Origin: Thiomicrorhabdus cannonii
Lineage (GTDB): Bacteria; Pseudomonadota; Gammaproteobacteria; Thiomicrospirales; Thiomicrospiraceae
Direction of reading: 5' to 3'
DNA length: 64,000 bases
Assembly (NCBI RefSeq): GCF_013391695.1
Contig: NZ_JACBGH010000001.1
Span: 596,166 to 660,165 of the forward strand
The position numbers and the translations under genes were made by a program. The notes under the pieces are model-generated. The model was not told where the DNA came from. It saw only the letters and a list, made by a program, of their open reading frames with translations, and made no database searches. Below are positions 37,657 to 47,427 of the stretch, piece by piece. The stretch's first letter is position 1. Every line of letters starts with the position of its first letter.

Positions 37657-39375
37657 TTAATTGCGCCGCATAGTGCCGGCGTTTTCCATCTGCCCGCCAC
37701 CTTGGGAAATCGGCACCGCCAGATCGGCGGGCGGCTCCTCTCCGAGCAATTGATAAAGTTTGGTCAAATGACGCCGGTACAAGCGGTCAAAATCGCGCAC
37801 GCTGTCGGAGGGATTGTAATCGCCAAACCACCAGAACCAGTCGGAGCCTTCGCAAATGGCTAATTGCAGGGTGGCCTGTTGCGTTTTTTCGGCGCTCAGT
37901 TCGCCGGAAGCCATGACCCGGTCAAAACACTGTTTGGCCTCAACCAACAGATCCCATCCCTTGTTTTTGTCCTTCTCGCCAATCCAGGTCGAAAAAGAAC
38001 CGTACACCCAACTGCCCGCCTTGAGCACCGGCAGATGGCGAGGCTTGGCGCCGTTATCCAACGCATCGCTGAACGTGGTCATCTCCACAAAGGGATGCGA
38101 ACTCAGTTTGTCGTAGAGTGCGGTGAGAAAATGGCAGGCGTTGTCCGGGTAATACTCCCAAGCATTCTCGCCGTCGAGAATGACCGTGACCACATGCTCG
38201 TTCACCGCGTCACCCAGAAAGTTGGCGATGTTCTCCATGTTATGCACGAAGTTGTTGGCCGCATCCTGCGGATGCCAGTCTTTGTACTGGAAACCGATGA
38301 GATCCGACAGACCATCGTCGCGGAAAAACAGCGCACAATTCTGCGAGCCGTGCTGCAGGGGCTGATAAAGCGCCTTTTTACTGTGCAGATCGTGCTGATT
38401 AATATGAGAGGCCTCGCAGGAATGGCGCCAGACCCCTTCCCCCGAAGCGGTCCATTTGAAACCGAACTCGTCCAGCAAACCGACTGCGGCCGAACTCATG
38501 GCGCCCTCCGACAGCCACACCCCTTTGGGCTTGCTGCCGAAGTGCTGATTAAAAACCTCCAAACCGTGCTTGATATGCCACTTGGCGCGCTCGTAACCAT
38601 CGGGGTAACCGGCAGAGGACGGTGGCGGCGCATCCGGCAGTGCATCGCGCATACTGGCAAAATCAATCAGCAGCGGCACAATCGGATGGCCGTAAGGCGT
38701 CATGGAGATTTCGATCTGACCGCTTTCCATCAGCGTCCGGTAACGCGGAATAATAGAGCCGATCGCCTCGGCCATAATCTCGATGATCAGGCGCTGATCC
38801 TCGGTGGTAAAATGGCGCTGTTTGCTCATCAGCGAATGGATGCGTGAATCGTCATGCCGCAGACTGATGCCCATCCACGCCAGGTGATACCACATCAACA
38901 GATCAATATAAAACTGCCGGTTCAAGTAACCGATGCAGATCGGATCGACGCCCTGCGGGGCACCGCTCAAATGGATCATGTCGATCAACTCGCGAAAATG
39001 CGGCAGCGCATTGATCATGGTCGGCGCATAAGCGCGCTGGCAGGCCTCTACAATTTCCAGACGCTCGGACAGATCGTCCGGAATCGGCGTGACACCCGCG
39101 AGTAAATTAAGCAACGGGTCGCACATCGGCGTCCCGTCTTTCAGCCAATCCTGCATCTGCCGCTGGTAGTCATCGAGCTGCTCCAGCAATACCGGCGCGA
39201 AATTCACCACCACTCGCGCATGAGGCGCGTTTTCGAGGTGCCATGCCATGTCGGTGTAATCCTTGATGGCGTGCAGATAGACCCATGGCAGGCGGTAAAG
39301 ACCGTCCAAACCATCGCGATAATGAGGCTGGTGCATATGCCAGCACAGCACCACCTTGAGTTTTTTGACTTTCAT
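37657..39375 (-). CDS. Glycoside hydrolase family 57 enzyme
   Basis: The 572-residue protein opens VVLCWHMHQPHYRDGLDG, the first conserved GH57 motif (HMHQPxY). The others visible are the SEGAMSSAAVGLL region (putative nucleophile-bearing strand, with Glu in WLSEGA), ILDGENAWEYYPDN (acid Asp/Glu region) and SDWFWWFGDYN near the end. GH57 covers alpha-amylases, glucanotransferases and branching enzymes; its place among glycogen genes supports action on alpha-glucan, but the exact reaction cannot be told. It is in the same orientation as the rest of the cluster, 21 bases before malQ. Confidence 0.9.
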   Translation of the reverse strand: MKVKKLKVVLCWHMHQPHYRDGLDGLYRLPWVYLHAIKDYTDMAWHLENAPHARVVVNFAPVLLEQLDDYQRQMQDWLKDGTPMCDPLLNLLAGVTPIPDDLSERLEIVEACQRAYAPTMINALPHFRELIDMIHLSGAPQGVDPICIGYLNRQFYIDLLMWYHLAWMGISLRHDDSRIHSLMSKQRHFTTEDQRLIIEIMAEAIGSIIPRYRTLMESGQIEISMTPYGHPIVPLLIDFASMRDALPDAPPPSSAGYPDGYERAKWHIKHGLEVFNQHFGSKPKGVWLSEGAMSSAAVGLLDEFGFKWTASGEGVWRHSCEASHINQHDLHSKKALYQPLQHGSQNCALFFRDDGLSDLIGFQYKDWHPQDAANNFVHNMENIANFLGDAVNEHVVTVILDGENAWEYYPDNACHFLTALYDKLSSHPFVEMTTFSDALDNGAKPRHLPVLKAGSWVYGSFSTWIGEKDKNKGWDLLVEAKQCFDRVMASGELSAEKTQQATLQLAICEGSDWFWWFGDYNPSDSVRDFDRLYRRHLTKLYQLLGEEPPADLAVPISQGGGQMENAGTMRRN

Positions 39376-39400
39376 CTTGCCTGCCTTAGCTCCGAGCTAT

Positions 39401-40669
39401 TTAACGTACGGTATGCAGTTTTTGCCCGAGCATATCCGGCGTGACCAGCACAATGCCGGAACTCTCCTCCACATAAAAACGTTTGCGATCCTCTTCCGGG
39501 TCTTCGCCGATAATCGTCCCCGGCGGAATCACCGTGCCTTTATCGATCACCGCATTCTGAATACGACATCCGCGTCCCACTTCAACCCGCGGCAAGACCA
39601 CCGAGTCCTTAATCAACGAGTAACTGTGAATCCGCGAACCGCTGGAGATGACCGAACGTTTGATACGCGCCCCGGAGATAATGCAGCCGCCGGCCACCAG
39701 CGAGTCGATCGCCTCCCCGCGCCGGCCTTCGTCGTCAAAGGTGAATTTGGCCGGCGGCATTTGCGCCTGATAGGTCCAGATCGGCCAGTCACGATCATAA
39801 AGATTCAGTTCCGGTTCAATGGAACACAGATCCATATTCGCTTTCCAGAAAGACTCGATTGTCCCCACGTCGCGCCAATAATGCGCCTCGTCCTTTTCAT
39901 TAACAAACGGATAGGCACGTACATGCCAGTCCTTGATGACCGACGGGATAATATCCTTGCCGAAATCTCTGGAGGAGTTCGGATTATCATGGTCTTCAAT
40001 CAGCTTTCTGTATAGGAACTCGGTTGAAAAAATATAAATCCCCATCGACGCCAATGCCTTATCGGGCTTGCCGGGCATAGGGTCGGGGTTGGCCGGCTTT
40101 TCGGTAAAACGCGTGATGCACAGATTCTCATCGACAGACATGACGCCAAAACCGGTGGCTTCCATGCGCGGCACTTCGATACAGGCGATCGTCACATCGG
40201 CGCCGGACGCAGCGTGCTGCACCAGCATTTTGCTGTAGTCCATCGAATAGATGTGATCCCCACCCAGCACCAATACATACTCCGGCGTATGACGGCGCAT
40301 GATGTCCAGATTCTGATAGAGTGCGTCGGCGGTTCCCTGATACCACTCTTTATCGACACGCTGCTGCGCCGGCAAAAGCTCCACAAACTCTCCGACCTCA
40401 TAACGCATGAAACTCCAGGCACGCTGGATATGACGAATCAACGAGTGTGACTTGTATTGCGTCAACACACCGATCTTACGAATCCCCGAATTGACGCAAT
40501 TCGACAGCACAAAATCGACAATACGATATTTGCCGCCAAACGGCACCGCCGGTTTGGCGCGCCAGCGCGTCAATCCCTTTAACCGGCTGCCCTCGCCGCC
40601 GGCCAATACCAGCGCCAGGGTTTTACGCGTCAGCTCGGTGGCTGTCTTGGTTTCGCAATAATATTTCAT
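39401..40669 (-). CDS. glgC: Glucose-1-phosphate adenylyltransferase
   Basis: The enzyme makes ADP-glucose, the committed step of glycogen synthesis. LALVLAGGEGSRLKGLTRWRAKPAVPFGGKYRIVDF is the nucleotide-binding start, broken here by no gap. VLVLGGDHIYSMDY and GCIISGARIKRSVISSG (left-handed beta helix) follow. 422 residues, as in E. coli. It is the first glg gene after the mobile-element insertion, whose right edge to the left end lies only about 30 bases from the start codon, so its promoter is likely inside or beyond that element. Confidence 0.96.
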   Translation of the reverse strand: MKYYCETKTATELTRKTLALVLAGGEGSRLKGLTRWRAKPAVPFGGKYRIVDFVLSNCVNSGIRKIGVLTQYKSHSLIRHIQRAWSFMRYEVGEFVELLPAQQRVDKEWYQGTADALYQNLDIMRRHTPEYVLVLGGDHIYSMDYSKMLVQHAASGADVTIACIEVPRMEATGFGVMSVDENLCITRFTEKPANPDPMPGKPDKALASMGIYIFSTEFLYRKLIEDHDNPNSSRDFGKDIIPSVIKDWHVRAYPFVNEKDEAHYWRDVGTIESFWKANMDLCSIEPELNLYDRDWPIWTYQAQMPPAKFTFDDEGRRGEAIDSLVAGGCIISGARIKRSVISSGSRIHSYSLIKDSVVLPRVEVGRGCRIQNAVIDKGTVIPPGTIIGEDPEEDRKRFYVEESSGIVLVTPDMLGQKLHTVR

Positions 40670-40701
40670 GCTTTGTCTCCATCCCGCTGATTATTTTTTA
40701 T

Positions 40702-40897
40702 GAGAGCTTTGCACGAGTGGGGAGCGAAAGAAAAATGAGGAAAAAATGGGCTGGTTGAGGCGGAAAACGCAGCTAATAGCGAGCTATTAGCAAGTTTTTC
40801 AACAAACAAAGAACTCGACGCCCGTAGGGGTAAGTCGAGAAAAAACAGACAGTTTTTAACCATTTTTATTCGTGTAGCCATCTCGTGCAAAGCTCTC
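40702..40897. mobile_element. MITE-like element, 196 bp
   Basis: Perfect 16-base terminal inverted repeats (GAGAGCTTTGCACGAG at 40702-40717 and its complement at 40882-40897) flank a non-coding interior. The same 5 bases, TTTAT, stand just outside each end (40697-40701 and 40898-40902), like a target-site duplication. The interior has hairpins GCTAATAGC/GCTATTAGC (40772-40791) and CTCGAC/GTCGAG. No transposase is present. The end sequence recalls IS5-group ends, from memory. The surrounding gap 40670-41054 holds nothing else that I recognise. Confidence 0.8.
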
Positions 40898-41054
40898 TTT
40901 ATGCTGCCATGCGGTCTTGTTCTGTCATGCACAGTGCATCCAAACCAAACCGACACAATGTTCTATCTTGCCATTTTTTTACGCCGTCAAAATGACTTAT
41001 CCGCTAAAACCAACCCGATAATTGACGTAGCGCATGTTATGTTTGCGACAATAC

Positions 41055-42194
41055 TCACGCCTTCATCCGCTGCAAATTAAACTGCATCGCGCCCCCCAAG
41101 CCCAGATTTTCATCCGTCACCAGAAACACCGGCCGGGATTCGACGATGCCCTGCATGCGGCCTTTTTCGAGATAAGCCTGCTGAAAATAGGGTTGGCGCA
41201 TCCAGTGCTGAATCTTGACGGCAACGCCTCCCGCCAAATAGACGCCCTGCGGGGCGTTCCAAAAGAGTGCGGCCGCACCAACAAAAGCGCCGTAGATAGT
41301 CACAAACTCGGTCATCGCTTTGATGGCAATCGCATCCCCGCCGTCTGCCAACTGCTGAATCTGCGCGGCACTGACGTGTTTGAAAACCCTATCCGGGCGG
41401 TTCGCCGGACACTCCGGCATCAATTGAGCAATATCTGCACCCACTTCGCTATTTTGCGAACTTTTCAAGCGATTTTTTTGAAGCTTTTGTGACGCCGTCA
41501 GGCGATAGGAAGGAGGACAATCGAAACGGCAGAAAAACTCATACAGGGTTTCCAATCCCGGACCGGAAAGCACGCGTTCATAGGAAACGTGCTCGAAGCG
41601 CTGCCATAGCCAACGCAACAAACACTGCTGCGTCTCCGAGATGGGCGCAAAATCAAAATGGCCGCCCTCATGTGCCACAGGCAACGCCTTGACGCCATCA
41701 AAAAACACCGGCGCCACCCCCAGGCCGGTTCCCGCCCCCACCACCAGATAATGGCCATGAATATCACAGGGTGAATGTGGCGCGGTTTCGCCTGAAGGCG
41801 CTGCGGGCAACAATGTTTGAACAGTATTAGAGGACAAGCTGCTCACGCCCAGCGCCGCCGCATGAAAATCGTTGATGAAATGCACCTCTGAAAGTGAACA
41901 GGCCACCCCCAGTTCATCCGCATCCACCACCCAGGGGAGATTGGTGAGCTGCACGCGCCGCCCCAGCACCGGACCGGGCAAGCCGAAACAGGCTGAATCG
42001 ATAGATTGGTGTAAAGGATTAAAGGAGAGAAGAAAGGTTTGGACAATCGCATCAAGCGATTCAAAATGTTGGCAGAGAAAACGCTGCTGACCAATAATAC
42101 GAGTTTCGGCAGGCACATCACCGCGGGCAGGTTGGTACTCAATCAGCTGTAAGAGCGCTTTGGTGCCTCCGATATCCCCTGCCAGCAGTAACAT
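41055..42194 (-). CDS. glk: Glucokinase
   Basis: This Glk-type (not ROK) kinase phosphorylates glucose. LLAGDIGGTKALLQL is the phosphate-1 motif, GPVLGRRVQLTNLPWVVDADEL and the VVGAGTGLGVAPV and EGGHFDFAP segments are family features, and the C-terminus has NAPQGVYLAGGVAVKI. At 379 residues it is longer than E. coli Glk (321); the excess lies in an Ser/Pro-rich loop (about 120-140) and a charged insert near residue 235-255. It lies upstream of glgC and links free glucose to the glycogen pathway. Confidence 0.92.
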   Translation of the reverse strand: MLLLAGDIGGTKALLQLIEYQPARGDVPAETRIIGQQRFLCQHFESLDAIVQTFLLSFNPLHQSIDSACFGLPGPVLGRRVQLTNLPWVVDADELGVACSLSEVHFINDFHAAALGVSSLSSNTVQTLLPAAPSGETAPHSPCDIHGHYLVVGAGTGLGVAPVFFDGVKALPVAHEGGHFDFAPISETQQCLLRWLWQRFEHVSYERVLSGPGLETLYEFFCRFDCPPSYRLTASQKLQKNRLKSSQNSEVGADIAQLMPECPANRPDRVFKHVSAAQIQQLADGGDAIAIKAMTEFVTIYGAFVGAAALFWNAPQGVYLAGGVAVKIQHWMRQPYFQQAYLEKGRMQGIVESRPVFLVTDENLGLGGAMQFNLQRMKA

Positions 42195-42258
42195 AATCGC
42201 CTCCTAAAGCTGCCTGCTTGTATTCAAAGCCCGCTGCGGAAACGTCCTGCAGGACTGG

Positions 42259-42858
42259 CTACGATTGTCTATGCCGCTCCACATCATCCGTTTCCTCCGC
42301 ATAAACCGAATCCAACCCCTCGCACAGCAGGTGACTGATGACGCTGTGCGCCTCTTGGGCACGCGCCGTTTCCAACGTATCCACCTGAAAGCAGACATCG
42401 GCCAGATCGGTCAACGGCCCCGCCGCGCCGCCGGTCATGGCCACACAATAACAACCGATCGCTTTGGCCGCCTCCACCGCCTTGATGACGTTGGCGCTTT
42501 TGCCTGATGTGGAAAGCGCAATCAACACATCCTCGGGCTTGGCCAAGCCCTCGACCTGGCGGGCAAACACCGTATCGAACGTATAGTCGTTGGAGTGCGC
42601 CGTTAAAATCGAGGTATCCGTCGTCAATGCCAGAGAAGCGATGGGCCGGCGATTCCGGACGTAACGCACCATCAACTCCGCCGCCATATGCTGCGCGTCG
42701 GCCGCACTGCCGCCGTTACCCAACCAGAGCACCTTGCCGCCGCTTTCCACCGATTGCACAACGCGGTTCAACACCTTTTCAATTTTGTCGGCCTGCGCCA
42801 TCACGGAATCGATGGCACGCTGGTGTTCGGCAAGAGCATGGCTAAAATTAATTTTCAT
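42259..42858 (-). CDS. gmhA: Sedoheptulose-7-phosphate isomerase
   Basis: This SIS-domain enzyme starts the ADP-L-glycero-D-manno-heptose pathway for LPS inner core. The 199-residue protein has WLGNGGSAADAQHMAAELMVRY, SLALTTDTSILTAHSNDY, ALSTSGKSANVIKAVEAAK and QEAHSVISHLLCEGLD, all typical. It lies 27 bases downstream of hldE on the minus strand, so the two heptose genes form a unit. Confidence 0.95.
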   Translation of the reverse strand: MKINFSHALAEHQRAIDSVMAQADKIEKVLNRVVQSVESGGKVLWLGNGGSAADAQHMAAELMVRYVRNRRPIASLALTTDTSILTAHSNDYTFDTVFARQVEGLAKPEDVLIALSTSGKSANVIKAVEAAKAIGCYCVAMTGGAAGPLTDLADVCFQVDTLETARAQEAHSVISHLLCEGLDSVYAEETDDVERHRQS

Positions 42859-42885
42859 AAACGGCTGTGAGTGACTCTAAAGGGG

Positions 42886-44325
42886 TTATTCGGCGTCTGC
42901 CTGTTCAAGGCGCTGCGCCTCCTGAATACGTTCAACAATATTGGTGGTCGAGAAGCCGTCCCAGAAAGACAAAACCTCAACCTGCCCCCCATTTTGCCAA
43001 ACGCACTGCGCGCCGGCAATCTGTTCGGGCAGATAATCACCGCCTTTCACCAACACATCGGGTTTGAGCTTGCAGATCACGCGCTCCGGCGTCTGCTCAT
43101 TGAAAGGCACCACCCAGTCGACACAACTCAATGCCGAGAGCAATTCCATGCGCCCCTGCAACGGCACAATCGGCCGGCTCGGCCCCTTCAGCATCTGCAC
43201 CGATTCGTCGGAGTTGACCGCCACAATCAGACGCTCACCCAGCTTGGCCGCTTCGTTCAGATAACGCACATGGCCGCTGTGCAGGATATCGAAGCAGCCG
43301 TTGGTCATGACCACGCGCTCGCCGTTCTGCTGCGCCAGCTGCACCAGCTCCAGCAGTTCGTCCTCGTTCATGGCCACGTAACCCTGATGGCGCATCGACG
43401 CCTTGATCGCCTCGTCCAACTCGGCCTTGCTGACGGTGGAGGTGCCCACTTTGCGCACCACAATGCTCGCCGCCTGATTCGCCAGATGCACCGCATTCTG
43501 CAGACTCATGCCGCTGGCATAAGCCGTGGCCAGCGCCGCCATCACGGTGTCGCCGGCACCGGTGACGTCAAACACCTCCTGCGCCTGCGATTTGAGCAGA
43601 TACGGTTTTTCACCGCGTTTGACCAACGCCATACCGTGCTCGCTGCGCGTCACCAGCAGCGCCTGCAAATCCAGTTCGTCCAGTAAACTGTTCGCCTTTT
43701 CAACCAGCACGTCGCTGTCGGCACAAGCCCCGACAATCGCCTCGAATTCGCCCTGATTGGGTTTGATCAGCGTAGCCCCCGCGTAACGTCGGAAATCGAT
43801 GCCTTTAGGATCAATCAACACCGGCACATTTTCGGCACGCGCCGCCGCAATCATCTGCTCGACAAACTGCAAGGCGCCCTTCGCATAGTCGGAAATGACC
43901 AAGGCATCATAGTGTGCGACCTGACTGGCCACCAACTCCGCCAACTGCTGTGCGGCTTGCGGTTCGGACGTTTCTTCAAAATCCATACGGATCAGCTGCT
44001 GATGATGGCTCAGCACCCGCAACTTGCAGATGGTACCCTTGGCAGACAGCGCCCAATCGGTAGACACGCCCGCCTGCACCAACAAATCCTGCAACTGCTG
44101 CGCATAAAGGTCTTCGCCCACCACGCCCAACAGATGCGCCTTGGCGCCCAAGGCGGCGATATTCAGCGCCACGTTGGCGGCACCGCCGGCACGCACCTCT
44201 TGATGGGCCACCTTCACCACCGGCACCGGCGCTTCCGGGGAAATACGGCCGGCACGCCCGGTCCAATACTGGTCGAGCATCACATCGCCCACCACCAAAA
44301 TTCTTGTCTGCGAAAAATCGTGCAT
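42886..44325 (-). CDS. hldE: Bifunctional heptose-7-phosphate kinase / heptose-1-phosphate adenylyltransferase
   Basis: The N-terminal PfkB-type kinase (about residues 1-315) has GGAANVALNIAALG and DVTGAGDTVMAAL; the C-terminal domain (about 340-479) is a cytidylyltransferase-fold adenylyltransferase with TNGCFDILHSGHVRYL. ATG 44325 gives 479 residues, matching E. coli HldE (477) and the usual start MHDFSQTRILVVGD. Longer starts up to 44418 have no support. It is divergent from the pagL-like gene with about 140 bases between. Confidence 0.96.
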   Translation of the reverse strand: MHDFSQTRILVVGDVMLDQYWTGRAGRISPEAPVPVVKVAHQEVRAGGAANVALNIAALGAKAHLLGVVGEDLYAQQLQDLLVQAGVSTDWALSAKGTICKLRVLSHHQQLIRMDFEETSEPQAAQQLAELVASQVAHYDALVISDYAKGALQFVEQMIAAARAENVPVLIDPKGIDFRRYAGATLIKPNQGEFEAIVGACADSDVLVEKANSLLDELDLQALLVTRSEHGMALVKRGEKPYLLKSQAQEVFDVTGAGDTVMAALATAYASGMSLQNAVHLANQAASIVVRKVGTSTVSKAELDEAIKASMRHQGYVAMNEDELLELVQLAQQNGERVVMTNGCFDILHSGHVRYLNEAAKLGERLIVAVNSDESVQMLKGPSRPIVPLQGRMELLSALSCVDWVVPFNEQTPERVICKLKPDVLVKGGDYLPEQIAGAQCVWQNGGQVEVLSFWDGFSTTNIVERIQEAQRLEQADAE

Positions 44326-44464
44326 AAAACTGTCTAAGCTTAAATTCCAAAAAAGCGGAGGATTAATACCGATCCAATCAACGCCGATATTGGGCAGCTT
44401 ATCCGTCCCCATCGGCATTTAAATCGTATAGAATATGGCGACTAGTTTATCAGGAAAGCGCCTT

Positions 44465-45127
44465 ATGCACAGTTTGAAAAAGGTTTTTTATTTCGCCGCC
44501 ATCGCCCCTTTAAGCCTGGCACTGATGGCTGCCAGCCCGGCTGCACAAGCAGGCAAATCGAACAACGATCCCATGACGCTGGCGATTGCCGGTTCCATTC
44601 TCTCCTTCGGCATGGCCTGTTACCAGGGCAAAGCGCCGTGTTCACTGGATCCGGGCATCGATACCGACCTATTGACCTTGAGTTACGACCAGGGTGCGGA
44701 CAACACCATCGATCATTTCCGCATCGCCCTCGGTGCCGACTGGAAAGAGAAGTTCTACCAGTCCGGTAACTTTGAAATCGGCGGCCGCTGGGAAGTCAAC
44801 GCCAACTACTGGCATTCCACGCTGGCAAACCCGGATAACAAAGAGGGGTATATGTTCGGCATCACGCCGGTTTTCCAATACATCTACAAGCTTTCATCGC
44901 TTGACCTTTACATGGAAACCGGCGCCGGATTGCAATTTCTAAATGACCCGACCATCGAAAACGAATTCAAATCGACCCAATTCCAATTCGGCGACATTTT
45001 CGGAATGGGCATCAAGACCAAACAGTTCGAGCTGGGTTACCGCTATCTGCACGTTTCCAACGCCGGCATCGAAATACCGAACCCCGGCACCGACTTCCAC
45101 AACCTGTACCTGGGTTATCGTTTCTAA
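44465..45127 (+). CDS. PagL-like lipid A 3-O-deacylase
   Basis: PagL removes the 3-O acyl chain of lipid A in the outer membrane. The protein (220 residues) has a signal peptide ending near AAQA. The mature part has alternating strands and ends in the barrel-like YLGYRF. The family active site lies in YRYLHVSNAGIEIPNPG: His and Ser two apart, and a Glu a little further on (AGIE), followed by the Asn and DFHNL. The first 40 mature residues are longer than usual. ATG 44465 has AGGA upstream; the ATG at 44435 would add an unlikely charged leader. It stands upstream of kdsD and waaA, in line with LPS modification. Confidence 0.82.
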   Translation: MHSLKKVFYFAAIAPLSLALMAASPAAQAGKSNNDPMTLAIAGSILSFGMACYQGKAPCSLDPGIDTDLLTLSYDQGADNTIDHFRIALGADWKEKFYQSGNFEIGGRWEVNANYWHSTLANPDNKEGYMFGITPVFQYIYKLSSLDLYMETGAGLQFLNDPTIENEFKSTQFQFGDIFGMGIKTKQFELGYRYLHVSNAGIEIPNPGTDFHNLYLGYRF

Positions 45128-45151
45128 GCCTTATTAACACGGAATGAACGC

Positions 45152-46093
<942 letters not shown>

Positions 46094-46106
46094 GCCTCTA
46101 CTTGTC

Positions 46107-47426
46107 ATGCGTCTTAGCGTTTACCGCCTGCTGACCACCCTGACCCTGCCGCTGATCGCCTGGTCGGGCTGGAAACGCTGCAAAAAACATGAGGCGCAAC
46201 GCCAAACCCAACCCGGCCTGCCCGAAATCCCGCACTGCTTTGCCGCGCGCTTCGGCCGCAATCCGGCCGCGTTGGCAAAGGGCGGCATCTGGATTCACGC
46301 GGTGTCGGTTGGCGAAACCCGCTCGATTTTTCCGCTGCTGTCCGCGCTTAAACAACGTTACCCTAATCTGCCGATTACCGTCACCAGCGGCTCGACACAA
46401 GGTGCCATTCAGGCACTGCGTTTTTCGCCGGTACCGATTCAGCATCAGATGATTCCCTACGACTTCAACTTTGCGGTGAGCCGTTTTCTGCGCCAGATCG
46501 AGCCCAAACTGGTGATTATGATCGAAACCGAAATCTGGCCCAACCTCTACCAGGCCTGTTCGGATTTACAGATTCCGCTAGTGCTCGCCAACGCCCGCTT
46601 AAAAGAGAAATCGTTTGATGCCTACCGCAAATGGGGTGGCAAAATGCTCCAGGATGCCCTCAATCAAACCCGCTTTATCGCCGCCCAGTTTCCGGTGGAT
46701 GCCGAACATTTCAAGGCACTGGGCGCCTCCACCGACAAGATCAAGGTGCTCGGCAATCTCAAATTCGACTTGGAAATCCCAACAGGCCGGGTAGCTGACG
46801 CACAGCAGTGGAAACAGGAGAACGGACTGACGGATCGCTTTATCTGGGCGGCCGCCAGCACGCATGCCGACCCGCAGGGCGGGCAGAGCGAAGAACAGCT
46901 CCTGCTGGAAGCGCATCGCGAACTGCTTAAAACCCAGCCGGATGCGCTCCTGATTCTGGTGCCGCGTCACGCCGACCGCTTTGAAGCGGTGGCGCAACAA
47001 CTGCAACAATCGGGGCTGCAATCGGCGCAACGCAGCCAACTCCAACCGGTTGCGGCGGACACCCAGGTTTATCTGGCGGACACGGTCGGCGAGCTGATGC
47101 TGTGGTTTGCCGCCTGCAACGCCGCATTTGTCGGCGGCAGTCTGGTGCCTTTCGGCGGCCACAATATTCTCGAACCCGCTGCACTGCACAAACCGGTCAT
47201 CTCCGGGCCGCATTTTGCCAACCTCAAAGCGCTGTTCGACACCTTTATCGAAGAAGATGCGCTGACCTTATGCGCCACGCCGCAAGCATTGGCGGCACAT
47301 CTGCTCGAACTGAACAACCATCCCGAAAAACAGCAGGAGCTGGGCGAACGCGCCTATTGCGTCTTTGCCAAACAAAGCGGCGCGCTGGAGCGCCTGATGC
47401 ACGAACTAGCCGGTTTGCTCCACTAA
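46107..47426 (+). CDS. waaA: 3-deoxy-D-manno-octulosonic-acid transferase
   Basis: This GT30 membrane-anchored enzyme adds Kdo to lipid A precursor. There is a short N-terminal anchor (LLTTLTLPLIAWSGW), then IWIHAVSVGETRS with the catalytic Glu, TSGSTQGAIQA, VIMIETEIWPNLY, GNLKFD and FVGGSLVPFGGHNILEPA. Length 439 is normal. Positions 46781-46792 contain AACAGGCCGGGT, a 12-base piece of the dispersed repeat, read as Asn-Thr-Gly-Arg type sequence (PTGRV). The gene converges on nnrS with only one base between. Confidence 0.95.
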   Translation: MRLSVYRLLTTLTLPLIAWSGWKRCKKHEAQRQTQPGLPEIPHCFAARFGRNPAALAKGGIWIHAVSVGETRSIFPLLSALKQRYPNLPITVTSGSTQGAIQALRFSPVPIQHQMIPYDFNFAVSRFLRQIEPKLVIMIETEIWPNLYQACSDLQIPLVLANARLKEKSFDAYRKWGGKMLQDALNQTRFIAAQFPVDAEHFKALGASTDKIKVLGNLKFDLEIPTGRVADAQQWKQENGLTDRFIWAAASTHADPQGGQSEEQLLLEAHRELLKTQPDALLILVPRHADRFEAVAQQLQQSGLQSAQRSQLQPVAADTQVYLADTVGELMLWFAACNAAFVGGSLVPFGGHNILEPAALHKPVISGPHFANLKALFDTFIEEDALTLCATPQALAAHLLELNNHPEKQQELGERAYCVFAKQSGALERLMHELAGLLH

Positions 47427-47427
47427 T

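Noticed and set aside
40666..40956. Reading frame of 96 codons on the minus strand upstream of glgC
   Set aside because: It covers the MITE and its inverted repeats, has no ribosome site and no domain-like sequence.
46781..46792. AACAGGCCGGGT in waaA as a full copy of the dispersed repeat
   Set aside because: Only 12 bases match and the AAAACT part is missing; kept as a partial match only.
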